From NCBI RefSeq assembly GCF_020621385.1, contig NZ_JAESVA010000006.1:186001-250000 (forward strand): DNA of 64,000 nucleotides, in the 5' to 3' direction. Made by a program: the position numbers and the translations under genes. This stretch comes from Acidisoma cellulosilyticum. GTDB taxonomy: Bacteria > Pseudomonadota > Alphaproteobacteria > Acetobacterales > Acetobacteraceae. Below are positions 1 through 7,270 of the stretch, one piece after another. The stretch's first letter is position 1; every line of letters begins with the position of its first letter. The notes below the pieces were generated by a model. That model was not told the origin of the DNA. It did no database searches and saw nothing but the letters and a program-made list of their open reading frames with translations.

Positions 1-2
1 CG

Positions 3-710
3 GTTGCGCTGATCACCCCTGGCGCGCGGGACAATGCCTGGCGCCGAAAGATGGGGCTGTCCGGACAATTTGTCTTCATGTATACGGGCACGCTCGCGCT
101 GAAGCATGATCCTCAATTGCTGCTCGCCTTGTGCGACGCTTATGCGCAGAATGAGGCGGTTCAAATTGTCGTCGTCGCGGCCGGGATCAATGCGCAGCGA
201 CTGGCTGAGCTGCAAAGGCAAAGCCCGCGCCGCAACCTGACCCTTCTGCCCCTGCAGCCTGCCGAGGAGCTGCCGGAGGTTCTCGCCACGGCCGATGTGC
301 TCTTGGCAATTCTTGAGGAGGATGCGGGGGAGTTTGCCGTTCCCTCCAAGCTTTTGAATTATCTTTGTGCGGGTAGACCGATCCTGCTCTCGGCACCCGG
401 CGATAATCTTGCGACGGTCATTATGGAAGAAAGCGGCGCCGGACTGACGGTGACACCGCAGGATGCAAGCGGCTTCCTGGAAAGCGCCCAGGCGCTTCAT
501 CGCGACGATGCCAGCCGTCAGCGATTCGGGCAATCCGGTCGCGCCTATGCGGAGCGGCATTTCGCCATTGAGGCGATCGCGCTGCGCTTTGACGGCATAA
601 TTCGCCAGACCCTGTCACCCGCGCCTTTCTCCGCGGCTTCGACCGCGCAGAGCGAGAGCCCTTCGCCCGGCCCAGGCGAAGATAGGGTTAAGGACTTAGT
701 CCAACCCTAA
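3..710 (+). CDS. GT4-type glycosyltransferase, C-terminal part (5' end outside window)
   Basis: The open frame runs in from the window edge (codon phase starts at base 3) and ends at TAA 708-710, so only about 235 C-terminal residues are present; the internal ATG at 51 is not the start. The segment is the nucleotide-sugar-binding half of a GT-B fold transferase. It has a YTGTL strand-turn near the start, a TADVLLAIL strand, and the EFAVPSKLLNYLCAGRP stretch, which is the GT4 donor-site region where family members keep an E-x7-E-like motif. It resembles the WcaI/WbuB-type transferases of exopolysaccharide and O-antigen clusters. The next genes (UbiA-like prenyltransferase, EmrE-like protein) fit a surface-glycan locus. 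Two back-to-back inverted repeats lie over the last codons. Sugar specificity cannot be read from the sequence. Confidence 0.85.
   Translation, partial: VALITPGARDNAWRRKMGLSGQFVFMYTGTLALKHDPQLLLALCDAYAQNEAVQIVVVAAGINAQRLAELQRQSPRRNLTLLPLQPAEELPEVLATADVLLAILEEDAGEFAVPSKLLNYLCAGRPILLSAPGDNLATVIMEESGAGLTVTPQDASGFLESAQALHRDDASRQRFGQSGRAYAERHFAIEAIALRFDGIIRQTLSPAPFSAASTAQSESPSPGPGEDRVKDLVQP
661..709 (+). terminator. two consecutive hairpins at the 3' end of the glycosyltransferase gene
   Basis: CTTCGCC (661-667) pairs with GGCGAAG (675-681) around a 7-nt loop. Immediately after it, TAGGGTTAAGGACT (683-696) pairs with AGTCCAACCCTA (698-709), with a 2-nt bulge. The second hairpin contains the stop codon. 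There is no clean U-run after either, so this may be a Rho-dependent end, a 3' stabiliser, or an attenuator before the next gene at 904. Confidence 0.4.
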
Positions 711-903
711 GTATCCTATCTTTATGATTAGATATTTCCCGGAAATTTTGAGTGCCAGACCGGAATATCGGGACAGAGTGATTATAGAATTTTTGTTTTG
801 AAATCGGCACATTTGTTCAAGACAGATGTCGGAACAAGCGCGGAGCCGGTCGCCGTCGCAGGATGGCCGCCGCGCTTACTGCCAAACAGGAGAATTCAGG
901 GCA

Positions 904-2427
904 ATGCTGGACTTGCCTGACGCTGCCGAAGGGGCAGCTTTGCCTGGCCAAAACACTCCCGCAACGCTCGCTTCATCACAGGGCTCGATCCCGCTTTGTG
1001 TCGATCTTGACGGGACTTTGGTGAGAACCGATCTGCTTGTCGAGGGCCTGGTGTCCACTCTGATGAACGGACAGACCTTCCAAAAACTGCCAAGCCTGCT
1101 CACGCCTGATCGCGCGCTGTTGAAGCGGCGTCTGGCAGAGTTGGAAAATGTCGATGTCACGATACTTCCCTATAATGAGGCCTTGCTCGCCTATCTGGCG
1201 GAGCAAAAATCGCTGGGCACTCGCTTGGTTCTGGTGACGGCGGCCGATGAGAGACTAGCCCGCGCCGTGGCCGAGCATCTGGGACTATTCGATCTCGTTC
1301 TAAGCTCGGATGGCAGGACCAATCTCAAAGGTGAAGCGAAGGCGCGGATTCTTGTCGATTATTTCGGCAAGGGCGGTTTCGACTATGCCGGCAATGATCG
1401 GGCCGATCTCGCGGTCTGGGCTCAGGCACGGCGCGCGCTCGTCGTCAATGCGGGTACCGCCGTCAAGGCGAAGGCCAAGGCCTTGCCGGGCAGCGATCTC
1501 CGATTTGCCGACCGCCCTTCTGTCTTTCGCTATGCTTTAAAGGCCATGCGGCCGCATCAATGGTGCAAGAACGTTCTCGTCTTCGTGCCGATGGTCATGG
1601 CGCATGCGGTGGAAGATCCGCTGACCTGGCTTCATGCCATTGCCATGTTCCTGTCCTTCTGCGCCACGGCGTCCTGTATCTATCTGCTGAACGATATCGC
1701 CGATCTATCCGCCGACCGCCGGCATCCGCGCAAATGCCGGCGTCCTTTCGCAAGCGGACGGCTCAGCCTGCCGACAGGGTTCATACTCGCAGCATTCTGC
1801 GGCATTACTGGCCTTTCTCTCGCTTTTTTAGTCGGAGGTGAGGCGGTTATTTTAATTTATGCTGCAATATCCATCGCCTATTCTTTGGCACTCAAGGAAT
1901 TCCCGATACTCGACGTCTTTCTATTGGCCACGCTTTACACCATCCGCATGCTGGGCGGCGGCGTCGCGACCGGATACGACGTCTCTCTCTGGCTTTTGGC
2001 CTTTTCGGGCTTTCTGTTCCTCTCCCTGGCACTGGTCAAGCGCGCCGGCGAGATGGAAGGCGTCCTGCGTCTGGGCGGGGCCGGAAAAGCCGCAAGGCGC
2101 GGCTATCTGTCCAGTGATTTGCAGATGCTGATCAGTTTCGGCTGCGCATCCTCCTTTGCCTCTAGCATCGTTCTGGCGCTTTTCGTCCGCAGCGATGAGG
2201 CCATGCTGCATTACGGAACGCCGCAACTGCTGTGGTTCATCATCCCGCTGACCTTGTTCTGGCAATGCCGCCTTTGGCTCTCCACCACGCGCGGCCATAT
2301 GCATGATGACCCGATCGTCTATGCGGCGCGTGACTGGGTTTCCTGGATCGTCATCGCGCTCGTGCTCCTCGTCGTCATCGGTGCGGCCCTCGGTCTGCCT
2401 CTGAACCGGCTGGGGATCGCACCCTGA
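904..2427 (+). CDS. HAD phosphatase-UbiA prenyltransferase fusion protein
   Basis: The N-terminal 200 residues form a haloacid-dehalogenase domain: the DxD nucleophile loop VDLDGTL sits at residues 34-36, followed by VLVTAA and a GNDRADL motif IV. The remaining 300 residues are a polytopic UbiA-family membrane domain with the Asp-rich prenyl-diphosphate site NDIADLSADRRHP starting near residue 263. Such fusions are known as UbiA family members resembling decaprenyl-phosphate phosphoribosyltransferase (arabinose donor synthesis) and occur in glycan loci, so a role in making or trimming a polyprenyl-linked sugar donor is plausible. I chose ATG 904 because AGGAG lies 11 nt upstream; ATG 826 is also in frame but has no ribosome-binding site and a low-complexity leader. 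The stop overlaps the next start (TGATG). Confidence 0.82.
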   Translation: MLDLPDAAEGAALPGQNTPATLASSQGSIPLCVDLDGTLVRTDLLVEGLVSTLMNGQTFQKLPSLLTPDRALLKRRLAELENVDVTILPYNEALLAYLAEQKSLGTRLVLVTAADERLARAVAEHLGLFDLVLSSDGRTNLKGEAKARILVDYFGKGGFDYAGNDRADLAVWAQARRALVVNAGTAVKAKAKALPGSDLRFADRPSVFRYALKAMRPHQWCKNVLVFVPMVMAHAVEDPLTWLHAIAMFLSFCATASCIYLLNDIADLSADRRHPRKCRRPFASGRLSLPTGFILAAFCGITGLSLAFLVGGEAVILIYAAISIAYSLALKEFPILDVFLLATLYTIRMLGGGVATGYDVSLWLLAFSGFLFLSLALVKRAGEMEGVLRLGGAGKAARRGYLSSDLQMLISFGCASSFASSIVLALFVRSDEAMLHYGTPQLLWFIIPLTLFWQCRLWLSTTRGHMHDDPIVYAARDWVSWIVIALVLLVVIGAALGLPLNRLGIAP

Positions 2428-2798
2428 TGACGCTCGGCACACTCGGCCTCATCCTGCTCAGCGTCTCCCTCTCGGCATTGGCGCAAGCCGCGTTCAAATT
2501 TGGCGTCGGCAGCGCCGGGCCGTCGGGCTTGGCCAAGGCCGGTCTTCTGACCTCCCTCAGCCAGACGCTCCTCACGCCCGGCGTCATACTCGGCCTGACG
2601 CTTTACGGCATCGGCACGCTGATTTGGCTTGGCGTATTGCGGCGTGTCGACCTGTCCCAGGCCTATCCCTTTATCGGCCTCGGCATCGCCCTGACCGCTT
2701 TTCTCGGCTTTGTCCTATTCGGCGAAAGTCTTAGCCCGCAAAAAATCCTCGGCACGCTGCTTGTCATCGGCGGCATCATCATCGTGGCTTGGGCCTAG
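2427..2798 (+). CDS. small multidrug resistance/EamA-like four-helix membrane protein
   Basis: A 123-residue, very hydrophobic protein with four predicted helices, the size and layout of EmrE/SugE and of the ArnE/ArnF flippase subunits. The SQAYPFIGLGIALT stretch followed by FGESLSPQK and a final GGIIIVAW helix is typical of the EamA/SMR half-unit (DMT superfamily). It starts inside the stop codon of the HAD-UbiA gene, implying translational coupling. That makes a lipid-linked sugar flippase role (as with ArnEF, which move undecaprenyl-phosphate-aminoarabinose) more likely than drug efflux. The pairing with a polyprenyl-phosphate enzyme is the main argument; the substrate is unknown. Confidence 0.75.
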   Translation: MTLGTLGLILLSVSLSALAQAAFKFGVGSAGPSGLAKAGLLTSLSQTLLTPGVILGLTLYGIGTLIWLGVLRRVDLSQAYPFIGLGIALTAFLGFVLFGESLSPQKILGTLLVIGGIIIVAWA

Positions 2799-2842
2799 CC
2801 CGAGCGCAGCTAGACCGGATGGTGACAGCACGCTAAAGCCCG

Positions 2843-2876
2843 GGAGGCAGGGGTTGTTCCTAAACGCCCTGCCTCC
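2843..2876 (+). terminator. terminator-like hairpin after the surface-glycan genes
   Basis: GGAGGCAGGG (2843-2852) is perfectly complementary to CCCTGCCTCC (2867-2876), with a 14-nt loop. It lies 45 nt past the stop of the EmrE-like gene. A U-tract is missing, so intrinsic termination is uncertain. Confidence 0.45.
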
Positions 2877-3215
2877 TCCGCTGCGATATCAAGCGGATCT
2901 GAACAATCCATCATTCCCTGCATAATTGCCCGGTTCATCCTGCTTGAACCGGCGCGGTCTGCGCCCTTGCCCTATTGGCAAGCCATGACAGGGGTAATCG
3001 ACAGGATCACCTATAAAAAGCGCTAAGCAACTTTCAGGGAAAAGCGCAATTTCCAGAAAAAGCTTAGTCTTGTTTTAGATCTGACGCAGCGACACGGAAA
3101 ATCGACCGGTTCCACCTATCTCTTTGGAAGGATTCTGGGCCTAGTTCCTTGGCTAGGCCTAAATCCTATGGTTGGGCTTCTCCAGCAAGTGACAATGCCA
3201 TCGGTAACGGTAAAG

Positions 3216-3254
3216 AAATGACATTTATTTTGTGATGACAAGGTAATGTCATTT
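3216..3254. promoter_or_regulatory. inverted repeat, candidate operator of the first LuxR-type gene
   Basis: AAATGACATT (3216-3225) and AATGTCATTT (3245-3254) are perfect reverse complements 29 bp apart start to start, and each arm is itself nearly palindromic. They lie 70-110 bp before the preferred start codon at 3325. The spacing (about three helical turns) suits a dimer-of-dimers regulator. Confidence 0.45.
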
Positions 3255-3324
3255 GTCCAAGATACTATCCAACGCACTCGGACAGAGTGAAATTCTAATC
3301 GATCATTATTCAGGAACAATAAGA

Positions 3325-4080
3325 ATGGATAATACGCCATTGGATGAGGAAGTTTCCGGAACCGAGCCCGATTCCTACCGAATAGGGTCAGCCGACAAGG
3401 CCAGCAATGCCAGCACTATATCGGTCGGCTGGATCGCGGATCCTTCCCTGACCAGAGACTGCCTGAAGGAGCTAATATCCCGGATCGACACAAGATTCGT
3501 TATAACAACCTTTGATTCGCCCCAAAACTTGCCTGACAAAGCACAAGGGCTCTTGGATCTTGTGGTCTATCACGCTCAGGGAGCCGATTCGATTGACTTG
3601 GAAGAATTGAGGACCTTGGTACTCAGCATTCCCCCTGCAATACCCCTCATCATCCTGTCCGATGCGGTTCGTCTGTCGATCGATGCCATAGCCGCGATCA
3701 TGCGACATAATGTATCCGGCTTCATCTACGCGCGTGAGACTTCCGTGAAGATGCTCCTATCCTCGCTCGCCTTCGTCAGATCGGGGGGGACCTTCATGCC
3801 AAAAGATTTTTTTGTTGCCGATACAAAGATAGAAAAACCCGATGGTACAAGGCCGCGGGAGCGACCGCTGCTGACACCCCGGGAAACAGAGGTTCTTGGG
3901 CTGATCAGACAAGGCAAGCCTAATAAGCTGATAGCGCATGCCCTGAACCTCAGCCCTTCGACCACTAAAATTCATGTCCGAAATGTCATGCACAAACTCG
4001 GCGCGACGAACCGCACCCAGGCTGCGATCGAGGCTTTGCGTTATCTGCGCATTGAGGTCGATCGGCAAAACGGCGGCTAA
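3325..4080 (+). CDS. NarL/LuxR-type regulator with receiver-like domain lacking the phospho-Asp
   Basis: 251 residues from ATG 3325, chosen because AGGA lies 9 nt upstream; the frame also opens at TTG 3253, but that codon falls inside the inverted repeat. Residues 30-165 look like a degenerate response-regulator receiver (VGWIADPSLTRD first strand, SGFIYARE near the end), but I see no Asp at the usual phosphorylation strand (LVVYHAQG). Residues 181-240 are a GerE/LuxR HTH: LTPRETEVLGLIRQGKPNKL with the recognition helix SPSTTKIHVRNVM. It is a paralogue of the gene at 4673; they share RQGKPNKLIAH and GATNRTQA. It probably acts as an orphan DNA-binding regulator of nearby surface genes, an inference from position only. 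Confidence 0.8.
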   Translation: MDNTPLDEEVSGTEPDSYRIGSADKASNASTISVGWIADPSLTRDCLKELISRIDTRFVITTFDSPQNLPDKAQGLLDLVVYHAQGADSIDLEELRTLVLSIPPAIPLIILSDAVRLSIDAIAAIMRHNVSGFIYARETSVKMLLSSLAFVRSGGTFMPKDFFVADTKIEKPDGTRPRERPLLTPRETEVLGLIRQGKPNKLIAHALNLSPSTTKIHVRNVMHKLGATNRTQAAIEALRYLRIEVDRQNGG

Positions 4081-4672
4081 ATCCAGTCAAGGCCAAGTCA
4101 AGGGCAGGTGGAGCCGATATCGCCTGCAGCAACCGGCCGTTCCCGTCACGGATTCACCCGAGGACAATGACAGAGCTCGGTCGTCTGCTCTGTCGCTTAA
4201 CGGCAAAGACCTGGTCTAAACGACGGCAAGCGACCGCCGCATGCCTTTCGCAGGACGATCGCGAGCCGATTTGTTCGCCGCCGCCGCCGGAGAGGCTTTC
4301 CGCCTTAGCCCAGATCGCTTGCAGCAAAGCCTTATCCTAATCCTGATCTGGCTTTGACGCCCAGGCGGCAAAACAATAAAAATTTCAACATCAGGGCGGG
4401 TTTTATCCCATCCGGCAGCGATATCACTTTGATTTTCCATCAAACGACCGATTGGCAACCGGTGATGCTAAAGGATTGCACGCGGCTATTCGCTTGATCA
4501 AATAAACATCCCGATGGTCGCTCTTAATTATTTAGCCTGAAATGCCGACTCCCGATGGTTGTACTTAACCTAAAATAAGTCTCTTTGGGCTTAATATTTT
4601 TATGCGAATTTCGGCCTTCACCTAATCCACTGATCGCTAAACGGCCTGAGCTCGACCCTCGGAGGATGTTTT
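4081..4672. other. 592-nt intergenic region between two LuxR-type genes
   Basis: No open frame here looks coding: the longest (minus strand, 4216-4458) has no ribosome-binding site and no family resemblance. Base composition becomes AT-richer from about 4470. The notable structure is a 19-nt direct repeat (4509-4527 and 4550-4568). A strong GGAGG (4661-4665) precedes the gene at 4673. I see no clear sigma70 pair. Confidence 0.6.
4509..4568. repeat. pair of 19-nt direct repeats, 41 bp apart, upstream of a LuxR-type gene
   Basis: TCCCGATGGTCGCTCTTAA (4509-4527) and TCCCGATGGTTGTACTTAA (4550-4568) match at 16 of 19 positions. The 41-bp period is four helical turns, so both copies face the same side of the DNA. 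A shorter relative, TCCTATGGTTGGGCTT, occurs at 3164-3179 before the first LuxR-type gene. Together they look like binding sites for a shared regulator. Confidence 0.45.
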
Positions 4673-5407
4673 ATGAATAATCTGTCGAACCGGCTAGCTG
4701 AGCAATCGCCAAGCTTAGTCCCTGAGAGCCTTACCAAAGACCAGGATAGCAGCCATCCGCTGACCAATATCGCATTAGTCGATGAATTGCCCTTGTTTCG
4801 TGGCGGCCTAAGCCAGGCCCTTCTGCAATCGCTGGGTCAGGGCGTTGCTATCCATCCTTTTCCGACGATCGAGGAAGCCGTGAGCTCGATCGGCACCGAA
4901 ACGCAACTCATCGTTTTGTTCTCCCATCACAAAACTGAACAGCTGACGAGAGACGCGATCAAGGCGATAGCGTCCCACTCCGTCCCTATTCTCGTTGTCT
5001 CGGATGAAAAATTGTCGGATCTGGTCCCGTTTTTTAGAGAGGTTCTGCAATTCGGCATCTGCGGATTTGTATCGACGGTGGAGTCCGAATTCAAAATGAT
5101 GCCTGCTGCGATATCCTTCGCCGCGACCGGTGGAACCTTTGTGCCGAAGGAATTCTACGCACAGGCCTCGGCGCAGCATAAGGAGCCGCGAAAAGCAGGG
5201 AAAACGATCGATCGCCTCACGGCTCGTCAGGCGGAGGTTTTTCAGTTGCTCAGGCAAGGCAAGCCAAACAAATTGATCGCCCATGAACTGCAGATGAGCC
5301 AATCGACGGTGAAGGTGCATGTCCGTGCCATTATGCAGACCATCGGCGCGACCAATCGCACGCAAGCGGTCTTCAAGGGGGAGCAGCCCCATCGTTCCAT
5401 CGCTTGA
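4673..5407 (+). CDS. NarL/LuxR-type regulator, paralogue of the preceding one
   Basis: 244 residues; ATG 4673 is well set 7 nt after GGAGG. After a 30-residue leader comes a receiver-like domain: IALVDELPLFRGGLSQAL matches the first strand and helix of NarL-type receivers (usually VDDHPLFR, here VDELPLFR with one acidic residue changed). The phospho-acceptor strand reads LIVLFSHH with no Asp, so phosphorylation is unlikely. The C-terminal GerE domain starts at LTARQAEVFQLLRQGK and has the helix SQSTVKVHVRAIM. It differs from its paralogue in a shorter C-terminus. The two are not overlapping and are probably separately transcribed, given the 592-nt gap. Confidence 0.8.
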   Translation: MNNLSNRLAEQSPSLVPESLTKDQDSSHPLTNIALVDELPLFRGGLSQALLQSLGQGVAIHPFPTIEEAVSSIGTETQLIVLFSHHKTEQLTRDAIKAIASHSVPILVVSDEKLSDLVPFFREVLQFGICGFVSTVESEFKMMPAAISFAATGGTFVPKEFYAQASAQHKEPRKAGKTIDRLTARQAEVFQLLRQGKPNKLIAHELQMSQSTVKVHVRAIMQTIGATNRTQAVFKGEQPHRSIA

Positions 5408-5807
5408 CCAGCCATAGTGTGGTGAAATCGATCAGCCGAATGCGGCCCATTCAGGCGGCGCGGGAAAAGCGCGCCAAACGGGCGGAAGCTGCCTCGACCT
5501 GAAAACCGTAGGGCGGAGGCACCTGTTCCGCCTCCCCTATCGCACAGGATTGACGCGATAGCCGTTACAGGCAGGCATCCTCAGCGCATGCGGCCCGCAA
5601 ATGTCGGCCCGATAGCCCAGCGGCCTTAGCCCCCTTCTCTCGATGGTCAAGGCAGCGCGCGGGGCCGGACGGACGCGCCAGGTCCCTCGCCACCGCCGGA
5701 ACGTCGATCGGAAGACGGTCGGCCAGCGGCACGCAAGATCCCGCAAAGCAGATGCAGTCAACGGATGCCGAATCGGATCAAATTCTTGTGGCTGGTATCA
5801 TTAATGA
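5408..5807. other. 400-nt intergenic region with hairpin and palindrome
   Basis: No supported gene; the minus-strand frame at 5537-5761 is Arg-rich and looks like an out-of-frame artefact of GC-rich DNA. A bulged hairpin (TAGGGCGGAGGC 5509-5520 with GCCTCCCCTA 5530-5539) may end the preceding transcript. The perfect 12-bp palindrome ATCATTAATGAT (5797-5808) sits right before, and partly over, the assigned start of the next regulator. Confidence 0.5.
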
Positions 5808-5808
5808 T
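5797..5808. promoter_or_regulatory. 12-bp perfect palindrome at the start of the third LuxR-type gene
   Basis: ATCATTAATGAT is followed at once by TGATCATTAT. The string GATCATTAT also occurs at about 3300-3309, just before the first LuxR-type gene. This suggests a shared operator, but the motif is short. Confidence 0.3.
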
Positions 5809-7061
5809 TGATCATTATAGATGCTCACGCGCCGCCGGCTCATCATCCGACGACAAGGCAAAAGGTAAAAGGCCGCTTGGATCCCTGGAGCTTGAAAGCG
5901 TCCGACGAACAGCCGGCGCAGCCGCGTTTGCAAACTTTGTCAACCTTGATCGGCGCTATTTACGACACGGTCATCAATCCCGATACTTGGTCGGATGTTC
6001 TCGCCGATATCACCGATTTCGTCGGTGCCGCGCGCGGCATCCTGATTCTCGAAGATGCGATTGAGACGACAAAAAGCGCTTTTTACATATCCTTTACGGA
6101 CCCGGACTGGGTCCGTAGCTATCTTGAAACCTATCTTCTGCTCAATCCCATGCGGCTCGCGACCTTCGGACAGGTCCAGGCCGGAAAGGTCATATTGACC
6201 TCGGACCTCATGGAGCCAGCGGAATATGCCAGAAGCCGCTTCGTCAAGGAATTTCTGTCGCAGCGCCAGATGGTTGATCTGGCGGTCGTGGTTCTGGAAG
6301 CGACAGCCACCACCATCACCGTGCTGTCCGTCGCGCGCAGCCGCCAACAAGGCATCGCGGACGAAGACGTCCGCCACAGGCTGGAGCTGATCGGGCCCCA
6401 TGTCCGCAGGGCTGCAACCATCGGCCGCAGTCTCAACCGGGAGAAGCTCGCGGCTTCGACATTGTCCGATACGCTCGACGCGTTGGACGGAGCGATTTTC
6501 CTGTTGGACGGTCAGGCTGCCGTTCTCCATAGCAATCGCGGGGCACAATCCTTGCTGGCCGATAGGCCCGACGCGGCCGCGATCATCGGCGGCAGGCTCC
6601 GCCCCGGCAATCTACAGGCGCGCGACCTTCTGGATCAGGTTCTGATACAGGCGGGCAATGGTGATGATGCGCTCGGCACTGATGGTATTTCCATCATTTT
6701 CGCCGCCGCCAAAGGAAAAACCCTGGTCGGCACCGTTATCTCGCTGGTGAACGGATCGCGGCAGACGATCGCCGGCCCCTATCGCGCCGTTGCAGCGCTC
6801 TTCGTTCGAGAGCTGCAATTCGATAGCCCGGCTTCCGCGACCGTGTTGAAATCGCATTACGGCTTGACCCCGCGTGAGATCGCGGTCGTGGCCGGCATCG
6901 TCGAATTCGGCGGCGTGCCGCAGATTGCCGCGGTCATGGGCCTGACCAGCGCCACCGTGCGTTCACATCTGAAATCAATCTTTCTCAAGACCGGCACAAG
7001 CCGCCAGGCTGACCTGGTCAAACTTGTTGCGGGCACAGCCAGCCCCTTTCGGCGTAGCTAG
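5808..7061 (+). CDS. LuxR-type HTH regulator with GAF/PAS-like sensory region
   Basis: Up to 417 residues. The C-terminal 65 residues are a GerE HTH (LTPREIAVVAGIVEFGG with recognition helix TSATVRSHLKSIFLKTG and SRQADLVKLV). The region before it holds two possible sensory folds: about residues 40-200 (IYDTVINPDTWSDVLADI, typical of the N-terminal domain of long LuxR-type regulators in alphaproteobacteria) and about 225-330 (TLDALDGAIFLLDGQAAVLHSNRGA, PAS-like). The start is uncertain: the frame opens at TTG 5808 and there is no in-frame ATG before the conserved region; later TTG codons (5898-5940) are alternatives. The cognate signal is unknown. It directly precedes the giant Hint-domain gene (209 nt away) and may control it. 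Confidence 0.75.
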   Translation: MIIIDAHAPPAHHPTTRQKVKGRLDPWSLKASDEQPAQPRLQTLSTLIGAIYDTVINPDTWSDVLADITDFVGAARGILILEDAIETTKSAFYISFTDPDWVRSYLETYLLLNPMRLATFGQVQAGKVILTSDLMEPAEYARSRFVKEFLSQRQMVDLAVVVLEATATTITVLSVARSRQQGIADEDVRHRLELIGPHVRRAATIGRSLNREKLAASTLSDTLDALDGAIFLLDGQAAVLHSNRGAQSLLADRPDAAAIIGGRLRPGNLQARDLLDQVLIQAGNGDDALGTDGISIIFAAAKGKTLVGTVISLVNGSRQTIAGPYRAVAALFVRELQFDSPASATVLKSHYGLTPREIAVVAGIVEFGGVPQIAAVMGLTSATVRSHLKSIFLKTGTSRQADLVKLVAGTASPFRRS

Positions 7062-7131
7062 AGCGCTGTTCCATCGCGCAAAGAGGCGCGGTGAGACGAT
7101 TTCAGGTCTTTGTCAGGCGCAAAAGCCGATC

Positions 7132-7147
7132 TCCCCCAATCGGGGGA
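7132..7147. promoter_or_regulatory. near-perfect 16-bp palindrome upstream of the Hint-protein gene
   Basis: TCCCCCAATCGGGGGA has one mismatch from perfect symmetry and lies 123 nt before the start at 7271. LuxR-type regulators bind such dyads, and three regulator genes of this family lie immediately upstream. It could equally be an mRNA hairpin of 6 bp. Confidence 0.35.
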
Positions 7148-7270
7148 TGTGCCCTTGGCTGGGCTATGCGTTTAGTGAAGCACAAGCAAGCCGGGACAGC
7201 GCAAACATCATGCGCACTCAATCCTCTGAGCCCGAACTGACGCAACCGCGCCTATGTCCGGAGAAATAAG

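Larger units (their letters stand above)
2799..3324. other. 526-nt intergenic region with terminator-like hairpin and palindromes
   Basis: No convincing gene. It holds, in order: a 10-bp hairpin (2843-2876); the 17-nt palindrome CTTGCC-CTATT-GGCAAG (2966-2982); a TATAAA box (3012-3017) without a clear -35; a 7-bp stem GGCCTAG/CTAGGCC (3138-3159); the segment TCCTATGGTTGGGCTT (3164-3179), which resembles the direct repeats upstream of the next regulator gene; and the inverted repeat at 3216-3254. The ribosome-binding site AGGA (3312-3315) belongs to the LuxR-type gene at 3325. Confidence 0.6.

Noticed and set aside
4216-4458. Minus-strand 80-codon open frame in the gap between the two LuxR-type genes
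   Set aside because: No ribosome-binding site, no recognisable family, and Arg/Ala-rich composition typical of chance frames in GC-rich DNA.
5537-5761. Minus-strand 74-codon open frame before the third LuxR-type gene
   Set aside because: Arg/Pro-rich, no ribosome-binding site; lies over the hairpin and promoter region.
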